A stretch of 5,246 nucleotides of DNA from Acidobacteriota bacterium (GCA_027295745.1 JAPUKI010000311.1:1-5246); one strand, 5' to 3'; positions 1-5,246 are shown, counted from the stretch's first letter. The notes: generated by a model from the letters alone, not told the origin. A program made the numbers and translations.

Positions 1-144
1 CAGAAGGTGCCCTATAACACGCGTGCCATCATCGATGCTTGCCGGGCCTATGAGTATCTGGATGTCTTCCCGCCTGTCGCGGAAATCAGTCCCCAGTTTC
101 AAGAAGAGCTCAAGAAGAAGTGGCATGATTTGCTAGGCAGCTAG
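1..144 (+). CDS. C-terminal end of an unrecognised protein (5' part outside window)
   Basis: The first frame is open from base 1 to a TAG at 142-144 and gives 47 residues beginning QKVPYNTRAIIDACRAYEYL and ending KKKWHDLLGS. I do not recognise the family. The tail is mixed, mostly helix-forming, with a short FPPVAEISP stretch followed by a charged amphipathic helix, as in the last helix of many soluble enzymes (dihydrodipicolinate synthase-like proteins end in a loosely similar way, but that is a weak resemblance and I do not call it). It has no membrane segment or signal. It converges with the downstream gene on the opposite strand; only 15 bases separate the two stop codons and there is no visible terminator hairpin between them. 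Coding status is inferred from the residue composition and the tight convergent spacing. Confidence 0.6.
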   Translation, partial: QKVPYNTRAIIDACRAYEYLDVFPPVAEISPQFQEELKKKWHDLLGS

Positions 145-159
145 CCGGGCCAGTCCAGC

Positions 160-2331
160 TCAAAAGTCAAAGACGTAGGTGAGCTTGCCGATCAAGGCCC
201 TCTCTGTAACCTCTCCCGTGGTGCTGCGCCTCTCATTGTAAACCAGGAAGAAATCACTCAGAGGTTTGTAGGTAAAATTGAAGCGGAGGTTGCTGGCAAC
301 TTCCTGTCTGGTGCTGTTGTACTGGATCAGGGCGTTTAAGAACATAATGGGGCTGAAGGAATAGCGCAAGCGTGTCGTCACCAGATCGGTTGTGAAGTTC
401 CCGGAAGGCAGCGAGATGTCAGCATAGCTCCAGGAGATCTCGGCTCCGAACTGGTAGCCCGGCTGAAAACCAAGTCCTGCCTGAAAGGAATCTTTATTGC
501 CATCCCAGAACTCAGTAGTCCTAAGTGTGACATTCCCCCTGAACAGGCGGCTTCTGTCGCTGTTATAGGAAACAACGTATTCCGTAGTCTGATAGTCGCC
601 GACCGCGATGAATTGATCATCTCGGATCTCAAATTCTTCGTCCAGCCGCTCAAAGCTCTCCCTGCGGGTGAACCACATGCTGCTGCTGTCCTCAAATGAA
701 ATGGAGATATTCTGGGTAGTGGAGCGAGTCTCCAGAAGATTCTCCTGGTTGGTCAGGTACTCAATCGAAAGGGAGGGTCGAAACTCCCGAATCCAGGGAA
801 TCCGCTCCCCAGGTCTGGGTCGAACAGTGAATTCTCCTGTACTTTTTCGAATCCCTTGGCGGGGCACAAAGCCCACTTCCGGATTGAATTCCTCTTGGAT
901 GGAGAGATGTTCAGCCTGGATATCGAACATACGGTCGTTCCAGCTGATGCGAAACTTCCCAGCCGCATCCTTGCCTTGTTCCCCCGCGGTAGCGGTTTTC
1001 AGTAGAAAAGAAGAAATATCCAGATATCGAAAGAAGCGCAAATTGGTATCCAGGCCGTAGGTGCGATTAAACTCGCCGCCGCTGACCTGTTTGTTGACCA
1101 AGATGGCACCGATGTCTGAGTTGAGAAAGATATCTCGACGCACCCGCGCCACGGAAAAGTTGGTGGTAGGAGTGTCTTTAAATTCATCCGTCTGCATGGA
1201 GAGAAGGCCCACCCGATATTTGCCGGCCGTTCCACTGAGGCGGAGGCCTCCCAGGATGGGAATCAGGTCGCCACTGGAAATGCCAATTCTGCGGCTGAAA
1301 AAAGGAATGAGGTCGCGCGAAGAGCGAAAGCCTCTGCCCGTGCCGCTAAACTCGAAGATACTGGCGTTTTCCAGGAAAAACTCGCGCTTTTCGGGAAAGA
1401 AGAGGCTGAATCGAGTCAAATTGATCTGTTGCTGATCCGCTTCGACCTGGGCAAAGTCCGTGTTGACACTCAAATCCAGGGTCAGCCCTGAGGTGACTCC
1501 GTATTTGAGGTCAAAACCCGCATCGGGAAGAAAATCAATGTCATCCCCTTCACGACGCAGGACAGGAGCTAAGAGGTAGGGTTTGACATAAAGGTTGCGG
1601 CCTTGACGGATCCCGCTCATGCCCTCCAGTTCACCCGCCAGTGAGACCCGGCTTAATCGGTAAGGGCGTGGGATGGGTGCCCAGTAGATGTCTTCGTTCT
1701 TACGCCGGTTCCGTCGCATGAAATTCACTCCCCAAACCTGGCGCTCATTGTCTCGGAAGCGTAAGGACTTGAAGGGAATCGCCATTTCAGCCTGCCAGCC
1801 CAACTCTGTGATTTTGCTCTTGACGTACCAAACGGCGTCCCAATCAAAGTTGGAAGCCTGGCCGTCTCCCCCCATCTGACCCTCTCTCACGCCTCCTCTG
1901 GGGTTCGTGCCAAACACAAAGGCGTTGCGATTATCGTCAAAAGTATCCAGAAGCACTGAGAAGTGATCACCCTGAAGTGGGGTGTAGTCTCTCCTCAGAT
2001 CGGTGACAACGAGCCCCTTCTCCCCAGCTGAGTCAAAGCAATAGACCCCGATGTAGAGGTTTTCCTCGTCATAAAGAAGCCGTACCTCGGTGCGTTCTGT
2101 TGCCGGTTCTCCCTCTCGCGGCTCGTTCTGAGTGAAATCAGTAGCTGGTTGTGCCAGGCGCCATTCTGCCTCGTCAAGGTTTCCGTCAATCACAATTTTA
2201 GAGGAGACGTACAGGGCGGTGAGTGCTTTCTCCTCTTCAGCGCCAAAGATCTCCTGTGTCCACCAGCATCCCAGGAGCGCTATCCCAAGGAGCAGGTGTC
2301 TTTTGTGCGGGCCAAAGCCCGCACTGCTCAC
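160..2331 (-). CDS. CBM9-like / DUF5916 outer-membrane beta-barrel protein, copy 1
   Basis: This is a predicted secreted outer-membrane protein of unknown substrate, 723 residues from the GTG at 2331. A signal peptide (residues about 1-30: basic HKRH, hydrophobic LLLGIALLGCWW, probable cut near IFG|A) precedes a carbohydrate-binding-family-9-like beta-sandwich at about 40-225, shown by IDGNLDEAEW at 48-57 and WQAEMAIPFKSLRF at 179-192. From about 246 follows a DUF5916-type barrel region with the hallmark FAQVEADQQQINLTRF (293-308) and FFPEKREFFLEN (311-322). The chain ends in LTYVFDF; a terminal Phe is the usual beta-barrel assembly signal. In this family the CBM9-like domain has no proven ligand, so sugar binding is not claimed. 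Start choice: 2331 gives a normal-length signal peptide; in-frame ATG 2388 and GTG 2397 lie inside an unrelated direct repeat and would add 19-22 residues. None has a clear Shine-Dalgarno sequence. It is paralogous to the gene at 2531-4783. Confidence 0.9.
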   Translation of the reverse strand: MSSAGFGPHKRHLLLGIALLGCWWTQEIFGAEEEKALTALYVSSKIVIDGNLDEAEWRLAQPATDFTQNEPREGEPATERTEVRLLYDEENLYIGVYCFDSAGEKGLVVTDLRRDYTPLQGDHFSVLLDTFDDNRNAFVFGTNPRGGVREGQMGGDGQASNFDWDAVWYVKSKITELGWQAEMAIPFKSLRFRDNERQVWGVNFMRRNRRKNEDIYWAPIPRPYRLSRVSLAGELEGMSGIRQGRNLYVKPYLLAPVLRREGDDIDFLPDAGFDLKYGVTSGLTLDLSVNTDFAQVEADQQQINLTRFSLFFPEKREFFLENASIFEFSGTGRGFRSSRDLIPFFSRRIGISSGDLIPILGGLRLSGTAGKYRVGLLSMQTDEFKDTPTTNFSVARVRRDIFLNSDIGAILVNKQVSGGEFNRTYGLDTNLRFFRYLDISSFLLKTATAGEQGKDAAGKFRISWNDRMFDIQAEHLSIQEEFNPEVGFVPRQGIRKSTGEFTVRPRPGERIPWIREFRPSLSIEYLTNQENLLETRSTTQNISISFEDSSSMWFTRRESFERLDEEFEIRDDQFIAVGDYQTTEYVVSYNSDRSRLFRGNVTLRTTEFWDGNKDSFQAGLGFQPGYQFGAEISWSYADISLPSGNFTTDLVTTRLRYSFSPIMFLNALIQYNSTRQEVASNLRFNFTYKPLSDFFLVYNERRSTTGEVTERALIGKLTYVFDF
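2305..2324. repeat. 20-bp perfect palindrome in the copy 1 signal-peptide coding region
   Basis: GTGCGGGC, a CAAA loop, then GCCCGCAC: an 8-bp perfect stem. It is read as the AGFGP codons just before HKRH. The palindrome is at the same place in copy 2, with the outermost base pair changed from G-C to A-T on both sides. Confidence 0.75.
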
Positions 2332-2373
2332 ACCCGCTCTACTGCATCGGCGCGATGATCCGACCTGACTGTG
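2316..2373. mobile_element. partial copy of the 91-bp element, inverted relative to copy 2
   Basis: These 58 bases are the reverse complement of 4720-4777 with three mismatches. The inverted end AGCCCGC at 2316-2322 is retained next to the palindrome at 2305-2324, while the other 33 bases of the element are absent here and replaced by the direct-repeat region. The GTG at 2331, and the codons before AGFGP of copy 1, lie inside this fragment. Confidence 0.65.
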
Positions 2374-2379
2374 AAGGTT

Positions 2380-2425
2380 CGGGAACATAGGTAACACTTT
2401 AAACCGGGAACATAGGTAACACTTT
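2380..2425. repeat. two 21-bp tandem direct repeats, insertion-sequence-end-like
   Basis: The unit cggga...acacttt is present at 2380-2400 and identically at 2405-2425, with a period of 25. Read on the minus strand it gives GTGTTACCTATGTTCCCG. Doubled terminal repeats of this sort are found at the ends of some insertion sequences (IS21-like elements have multiple end repeats), so it may be the relic of one; no transposase is nearby. The upstream in-frame start candidates of copy 1 (GTG 2397, ATG 2388) lie inside the first unit, and copy 2 has no such sequence. Confidence 0.7.
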
Positions 2426-2457
2426 TTCCAATTTAGGCAGCTTCGGAGCGAGCCCGT

Positions 2458-2485
2458 AGTATAGCGAAGATCTCTGATTTGTCAT
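2458..2485 (-). promoter_or_regulatory. sigma70-type promoter of copy 1
   Basis: On the minus strand ATGACA (2485-2480) and TATACT (2463-2458) are separated by 16 bases, each one base from the TTGACA/TATAAT consensus. The same two boxes with the same spacer length and almost the same spacer occur before copy 2, so the promoter was duplicated with the gene. Transcription would begin near 2451, leaving a leader of about 120 bases to the GTG at 2331 that runs through the direct repeats and the partial mobile repeat. Confidence 0.6.
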
Positions 2486-2508
2486 TTTAAAGCCGGGATG
2501 AGGCAATA

Positions 2509-2532
2509 GACCTGGTGCGAGAAATGCGGGCT
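2509..2532. repeat. isolated end of the 91-bp element touching the copy 2 stop codon
   Basis: The plus strand from gacctggt to gcgggct matches the reverse complement of 4687-4710 at 21 of 24 positions. It has no partner end directly beside it. The last two repeat bases form the AG of the TAG stop of copy 2 (2533-2531), directly after the conserved terminal Phe codon. Confidence 0.55.
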
Positions 2533-4783
2533 AGAAATCAAAGATGTAGGTGAGCTTGCCGATTAAGGCTCTCTCTGCAACCTCTCCCGTAGTGCTGCGC
2601 CTTTCATTGTAGACCAGGAAGAAATCACTGAGGGGTTTGTAGGTGAAATTGAAGCGGAGGTTGCTGGTAACTTCCTGTCTGGTGCTGTTGTACTGGATCA
2701 GCGCGTTTAAAAACATAATGGGGCTGAAGGAATAGCGCCAGCGTGTCGTCACCAGATCGGTTGTGAAGTTCCCAGAAGGCAGCGAGATGTCTTCATAACT
2801 CCAGGAGACCTCGGCTCCAAACTTGTAACCTGGCTGGAACCCAAATCCCAGCTGGAGGGAATCTTTTTCGCCATCCCAGAAGTCAGCTGTCCTGAGTGTG
2901 AGATTGCCTCTGAACATGCGACTCCTGTCGCTGTTATAGGAAACATTGTAGTCCGTGGTTGAATAGTCACCGACCGGGATGAATTGATTATCTCGGATCT
3001 CAAAAGCTTCGTCCAGGCGTTCGAATCTCTCCCGGCGGGTGAACCACATGCTACTGCTGTTCTCAAATGAAACCTGCAAATTTTGGGTAATGATTCGAGT
3101 CTCCAGGAGATTCTCCTGGTTGGTCAGGTACTCAATTCCAATGTTGGGTCGAAACTCCCGAATCCAAGGGATCCGTTCTCCGGGTCTGGGTCGAACAGTG
3201 AATGTTCCTGTGCTCTTTCGAATCCCTTTGCGGGGCGCAAAGCCCACTTCGGGATTAAAGTCCTCCTGGATGGAGAGATGATCAGCCTGGATATCAAGCA
3301 GCCGGTCATTCCAACTGATGCGAAACTTTCCAGCCGCATCCTTGCCCTGCGCCCCTGCGGTAGCGGTTTTCAGCAGAAAAGAAGAAATGTCCAGATATCG
3401 AAAGAAGGTCAGGTTTGTATCCAGGCCGTAGGTGCGATTAAACTCGCCGCCGCTGACCTGTTTGTTGATAAAAATGGCACCGATGTCTGAGTTGAGAAAG
3501 ATATCTCGGCGAAGCCTTGCCACGGAAAAGTTGGTGGTAGGAGTGTCGTCGAATTCATCGGTCTGCATGGAGAGAAGGCCCACACGATATTGGCCGGCAG
3601 TCCCGCTGAGGCGAAGGCCTCCCAGGATGGGAATCAGGTCGCCACCAGAAATGCCAATCCTGCGGCTGAAGAAAGGAATGAGGTCGCGCGAAAAGCGAAA
3701 TCCTCTGCCCGAGCCGCCAAACTCGAAGATATTGGCATTTTCCAGGAAAAACTCGCGCTTTTCGGGAAAAAAGAGGCTGAAGCGAGTCAGGTTGATCTGT
3801 TGCTGGTCCGCTTCAACCTGGGCAAAGTCTGTGTTTACAGTCAGATCCAGGGTCAGGCCTGAAGTGACTCCGTATTTGACGTCAAAACCCGTATCGGGTA
3901 GAAAATCAATGTCATCCCCTTCACGACGCAACACAGGAGCTAAGAGGTAGGGTTTGACATAAAGGTTGCGCCCTTGACGGATCCCGCTCAGGCCATCCAG
4001 TTCACCCGCCAGTGAGACCCGGCTCATTCGGTAAGGACGTGGGATGTGTGTCCAGTGGGTGTCTTCGTTCTTACGGCGAATCCGGCGCACAAAGTTCACT
4101 CCCCAAATCTGGCGTTCGTTGTCCCGGAAGCGTAAGGTCTTAAAGGGAATCGCCATCTCAATCTGCCAGCCCGACTCTGTGGTTTTGGTCTTCACGGACC
4201 AAATGGCGTCCCAATCAAAGTTGGTAGCCTGACCGTCTCCTCCTATCTGACCCTCCCTCATGGCTCCTGCCGGGTTGGTGCCGAAGAGAAAGCCGTTGCG
4301 ATTATCGTCAAAGGTGTCCAGCAGCATTGAGAAGTGATCACCTTGAGCTGGGGGGTAATCTCTTCTCACGTCGGTCACAACGAGCCCCTCTTTCCCAGCT
4401 GAGTCAAAGCAATAGACCCCGACATAGAGGTTCTCATCGTCATAAAGAAGCCGTACCTCGGTGGGCTCTGTGGCCGGTTCTCCGTCTCTCGGCTCGGTCT
4501 GAATGAAATCAGTGGCGGGTTGTGCACGGCGCCATACCGCCTCGTCAAGGTTCCCGTCAACCACAATTGGAGAGGTGATGTAGAGGGCGGTGAGTGTTTT
4601 TTCCTCTTGGGCGCCAAAGATATCCTGTGTCCACCAGCATCCCAGGAGCGCTATCCCAAGGAACAGGTGTCTTTTATGCGGGCTAAAGCCCGCATTTCTT
4701 ATACCAGGTCGTCGCGCAACGCAGTCAGGTCGGATCATTGCGCCGATGCAGTAGAGCGGGTGTGAGAAGTGCGGGCTCAACAT
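2531..4783 (-). CDS. CBM9-like / DUF5916 outer-membrane beta-barrel protein, copy 2
   Basis: This 750-residue paralogue of the gene at 160-2331 aligns to it without gaps from HKRH (residue 36) to the end, with about 99 differences in 715 residues by hand count. It has the same plan: signal peptide core LFLGIALLGCWW, CBM9-like domain with VVDGNLDEAVW near residue 75, DUF5916 hallmark FAQVEADQQQINLTRF at 320-335, and a C-terminal LTYIFDF barrel signal. Differences cluster in the CBM9-like half and in patches of the barrel; the stretch from GIRQGRNLYVKPY to KREFFLEN and the last 100 residues are nearly unchanged. The ATG at 4783 is used because removing the embedded 91-bp repeat leaves this ATG fused to a compact signal peptide; ATG 4738, inside the repeat, is the alternative. 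Residues 3-32 are therefore largely repeat-encoded. The TAG stop at 2531-2533 borrows two bases from an isolated repeat end. Role: outer-membrane protein, substrate unknown. Confidence 0.9.
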   Translation of the reverse strand: MLSPHFSHPLYCIGAMIRPDCVARRPGIRNAGFSPHKRHLFLGIALLGCWWTQDIFGAQEEKTLTALYITSPIVVDGNLDEAVWRRAQPATDFIQTEPRDGEPATEPTEVRLLYDDENLYVGVYCFDSAGKEGLVVTDVRRDYPPAQGDHFSMLLDTFDDNRNGFLFGTNPAGAMREGQIGGDGQATNFDWDAIWSVKTKTTESGWQIEMAIPFKTLRFRDNERQIWGVNFVRRIRRKNEDTHWTHIPRPYRMSRVSLAGELDGLSGIRQGRNLYVKPYLLAPVLRREGDDIDFLPDTGFDVKYGVTSGLTLDLTVNTDFAQVEADQQQINLTRFSLFFPEKREFFLENANIFEFGGSGRGFRFSRDLIPFFSRRIGISGGDLIPILGGLRLSGTAGQYRVGLLSMQTDEFDDTPTTNFSVARLRRDIFLNSDIGAIFINKQVSGGEFNRTYGLDTNLTFFRYLDISSFLLKTATAGAQGKDAAGKFRISWNDRLLDIQADHLSIQEDFNPEVGFAPRKGIRKSTGTFTVRPRPGERIPWIREFRPNIGIEYLTNQENLLETRIITQNLQVSFENSSSMWFTRRERFERLDEAFEIRDNQFIPVGDYSTTDYNVSYNSDRSRMFRGNLTLRTADFWDGEKDSLQLGFGFQPGYKFGAEVSWSYEDISLPSGNFTTDLVTTRWRYSFSPIMFLNALIQYNSTRQEVTSNLRFNFTYKPLSDFFLVYNERRSTTGEVAERALIGKLTYIFDF
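4676..4695. repeat. 20-bp perfect palindrome in the copy 2 signal-peptide coding region
   Basis: ATGCGGGC, a TAAA loop, then GCCCGCAT: an 8-bp perfect stem. It is formed where the left end of the 91-bp element (from 4687) meets a like sequence in the host gene in opposite orientation. It is equivalent to 2305-2324. Confidence 0.75.
4687..4777. mobile_element. 91-bp MITE-like element with 13-bp inverted ends, inserted in the start region of copy 2
   Basis: The left end reads AGCCCGCATTTCT (4687-4699) and the right end AGAAGTGCGGGCT (4765-4777), inverted repeats with one mismatch in 13. The interior carries no gene. Fifty-eight bases of its right side recur in opposite orientation at 2316-2373 (55/58 identical), and 24 bases of its left end recur at 2509-2532 (21/24), so it is a repeat family and not unique leader DNA. 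It lies between minus-strand direct repeats TTGAGCCCGCAC (4780-4769) and TTTAGCCCGCAT (4687-4676), whose spacing is 93 bases, exactly 31 codons. Mobilisation by a transposase elsewhere in the genome is inference. Confidence 0.65.
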
Positions 4784-4792
4784 GAAGCCCGT
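4771..4792. repeat. imperfect inverted repeat at the right junction of the 91-bp element
   Basis: GCGGGCT (4771-4777) and AGCCCGT (4786-4792) pair over six or seven bases around an eight-base loop that contains the ATG of copy 2 (minus strand, 4783-4781). The right arm abuts the -10 box. A further AGCCCGT arm is kept at 2451-2457 before copy 1, without the left arm. Confidence 0.5.
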
Positions 4793-4820
4793 AGTATACT
4801 GAAGATCTCTGATTTGTCAT
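4793..4820 (-). promoter_or_regulatory. sigma70-type promoter of copy 2
   Basis: Minus-strand ATGACA (4820-4815), a 16-base spacer and TATACT (4798-4793) match the promoter before copy 1; 14 of 16 spacer bases are shared. The predicted transcript start, near 4786, is only a few bases before the ATG at 4783, so the message would be nearly leaderless from that ATG or have a leader of about 48 bases to ATG 4738. The -35 box lies two bases from the end of the 144-bp repeat at 4823. Confidence 0.6.
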
Positions 4821-4822
4821 TC

Positions 4823-4966
4823 AAAGGGCGTGTTGCCCAGATCATTCTATGGTCCATTCGCCGCACTGAGGCGGCTCCCACCTTCCGGTCCTTACGGTTG
4901 GGAGAATGTGGGAGCGGCCTCAGGCCGCGAAGAGTGGTCGAAGATCATTTGAGCAACACGCCCTTT
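4823..4966. mobile_element. 144-bp MITE-like element enclosing two inverted REP-like hairpins
   Basis: The ends AAAGGGCGTGTTGC (4823-4836) and GCAACACGCCCTTT (4953-4966) are perfect 14-bp inverted repeats, and weaker complementarity continues inward through an ATCAT-like block. Inside are two opposed copies of a GTGGGAG-headed hairpin: 4857-4881 (minus orientation, stem GCCGC/GCGGC at 4860-4864 and 4871-4875) and 4908-4931 (plus orientation, 7-bp stem at 4914-4920 and 4922-4928). Head plus hairpin resembles REP sequences moved by REP-associated tyrosine transposases (RAYT). No coding potential is convincing inside. It fills the gap between the transporter gene stop and the copy 2 promoter. 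Confidence 0.7.
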
Positions 4967-5246
4967 ACAGTTCAATTTTTGAACCCGTGATTTGCTCTTC
5001 CACGACATGGCACCAAACCTTGTGACCGTCCACGTCCAGTTCCCGCGGTTCCACTCGCTTGCAGATATCGACCGCCAGTGGGCAGCGGGGATGGAAGCGG
5101 CATCCCGAGGGAGGGTTGAGTGGAGATGGGACGTCGCCAGGCAGGACGGTTCGCTGCTTCCGCCTGGTTGGGTCAGGCACTGGCACGGCGGACAGCAGAG
5201 CTTGAGTATAAGGGTGCAGCGGGTTGCCATACAGCTCGCTGCTGGA
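4965..5246 (-). CDS. oligopeptide/dipeptide ABC transporter ATP-binding protein, C-terminal part (5' part outside window)
   Basis: The frame runs in from the window edge and ends at TAA 4965-4967, giving 93 residues. It matches the C-terminal oligo_HPY extension of OppD/DppD/OppF-type ATPases: LYGNPLHPYTQALLSAVPVP at 5-24, GDVPSPLNPPSGCRFHPRCP at 37-56, then C62 and VWCH at 77-80. The Walker and signature motifs lie outside the window. Such proteins energise peptide (sometimes sugar or nickel) uptake through an inner-membrane permease, usually as a D/F pair encoded beside the binding protein and two permeases. The four cysteines (C49, C55, C62, C79) are the conserved set of this extension, which in DppD-like proteins is proposed to hold an iron-sulfur cluster; that is family knowledge recalled, not shown here. 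D-type versus F-type cannot be decided from this end. Internal GTG/ATG codons near 5186 are not the start, because the family motif continues upstream of them. The stop codon overlaps the end of the 144-bp repeat. Confidence 0.9.
   Translation of the reverse strand, partial: SSSELYGNPLHPYTQALLSAVPVPDPTRRKQRTVLPGDVPSPLNPPSGCRFHPRCPLAVDICKRVEPRELDVDGHKVWCHVVEEQITGSKIEL

Noticed and set aside
145..159. Bidirectional terminator between the convergent genes
   Set aside because: Only 15 bases separate the stops, and I see no stem-loop with a T-tract there.
2300..2331. Lipoprotein signal (LLGC) in both DUF5916 proteins
   Set aside because: The Cys sits within LLGCWW in the hydrophobic core, Leu at -2 is poor for a lipobox, and a type I cleavage near IFG|A with a barrel C-terminus fits better. 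It is not excluded.
2380..2425. CRISPR array
   Set aside because: Only two units with a four-base gap; there are no spacers of CRISPR length and no cas genes.
3432..3950. Open frames of 60-170 codons on the plus strand inside both DUF5916 genes
   Set aside because: They recur at equivalent places in both paralogues, have low-complexity Arg/Ser-rich translations and lack family features; they are antisense shadows of the conserved minus-strand genes.
4857..4931. Rho-independent terminator after the ABC transporter gene
   Set aside because: The hairpins are GC-rich but not followed by a T-run on either strand; they are better explained as REP-like parts of the mobile element.
4769..4990. A 73-codon plus-strand frame across the promoter and repeats
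   Set aside because: It consists almost wholly of the promoter region and the 144-bp element and has no ribosome binding site or recognisable product.
4892..5230. A 112-codon minus-strand frame overlapping the ABC transporter gene and the 144-bp element
   Set aside because: It is in a different frame from the clearly recognisable oligo_HPY sequence and runs on through the repeat, so it is not a gene.

Overview
The window looks like part of a Gram-negative bacterial chromosome of middling GC (a little above 50% by eye). Two large outer-membrane beta-barrel proteins of the CBM9-like/DUF5916 type, plus several small palindromic repeats, suggest Acidobacteriota or a similar environmental phylum. 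That assignment is inference from family distribution; no rRNA or other marker is present.

Layout: (1) 1-144 (+), the last 47 codons of an unrecognised gene. (2) 160-2331 (-), a DUF5916-type protein, copy 1. (3) 2332-2530, a leader/intergenic patchwork holding a partial mobile repeat, two 20-bp direct repeats, a sigma70-type promoter and one isolated repeat end. (4) 2531-4783 (-), copy 2 of the same protein; the two align without gaps over 715 residues at about 86% identity by hand count. (5) 4676-4966, two different short mobile elements on either side of the copy 2 promoter: a 91-bp element with 13-bp inverted ends (4687-4777) and a 144-bp element with 14-bp inverted ends enclosing two REP-like hairpins (4823-4966). 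(6) 4965-5246 (-), the C-terminal 93 residues of an oligopeptide/dipeptide ABC transporter ATPase.

The two DUF5916 genes are a tandem duplication that included the promoter: an ATGACA -35 box, 16-bp spacer and TATACT -10 box occur before both. The proteins are probably exported and inserted in the outer membrane; their substrate is unknown. The neighbouring peptide-transporter ATPase lies upstream on the same strand, but the 144-bp element and a separate promoter lie between, so co-transcription is uncertain.

The most interesting content is the small repeats. The 91-bp element appears to have entered the start region of copy 2 in frame, between near-identical direct repeats, adding 31 codons to the front of the signal peptide. 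A partial copy of the same element lies in the opposite orientation at the equivalent place in copy 1. Repeat ends also supply part of the stop codons of copy 2 and of the ABC transporter gene. No transposase or recombinase is encoded in the window.
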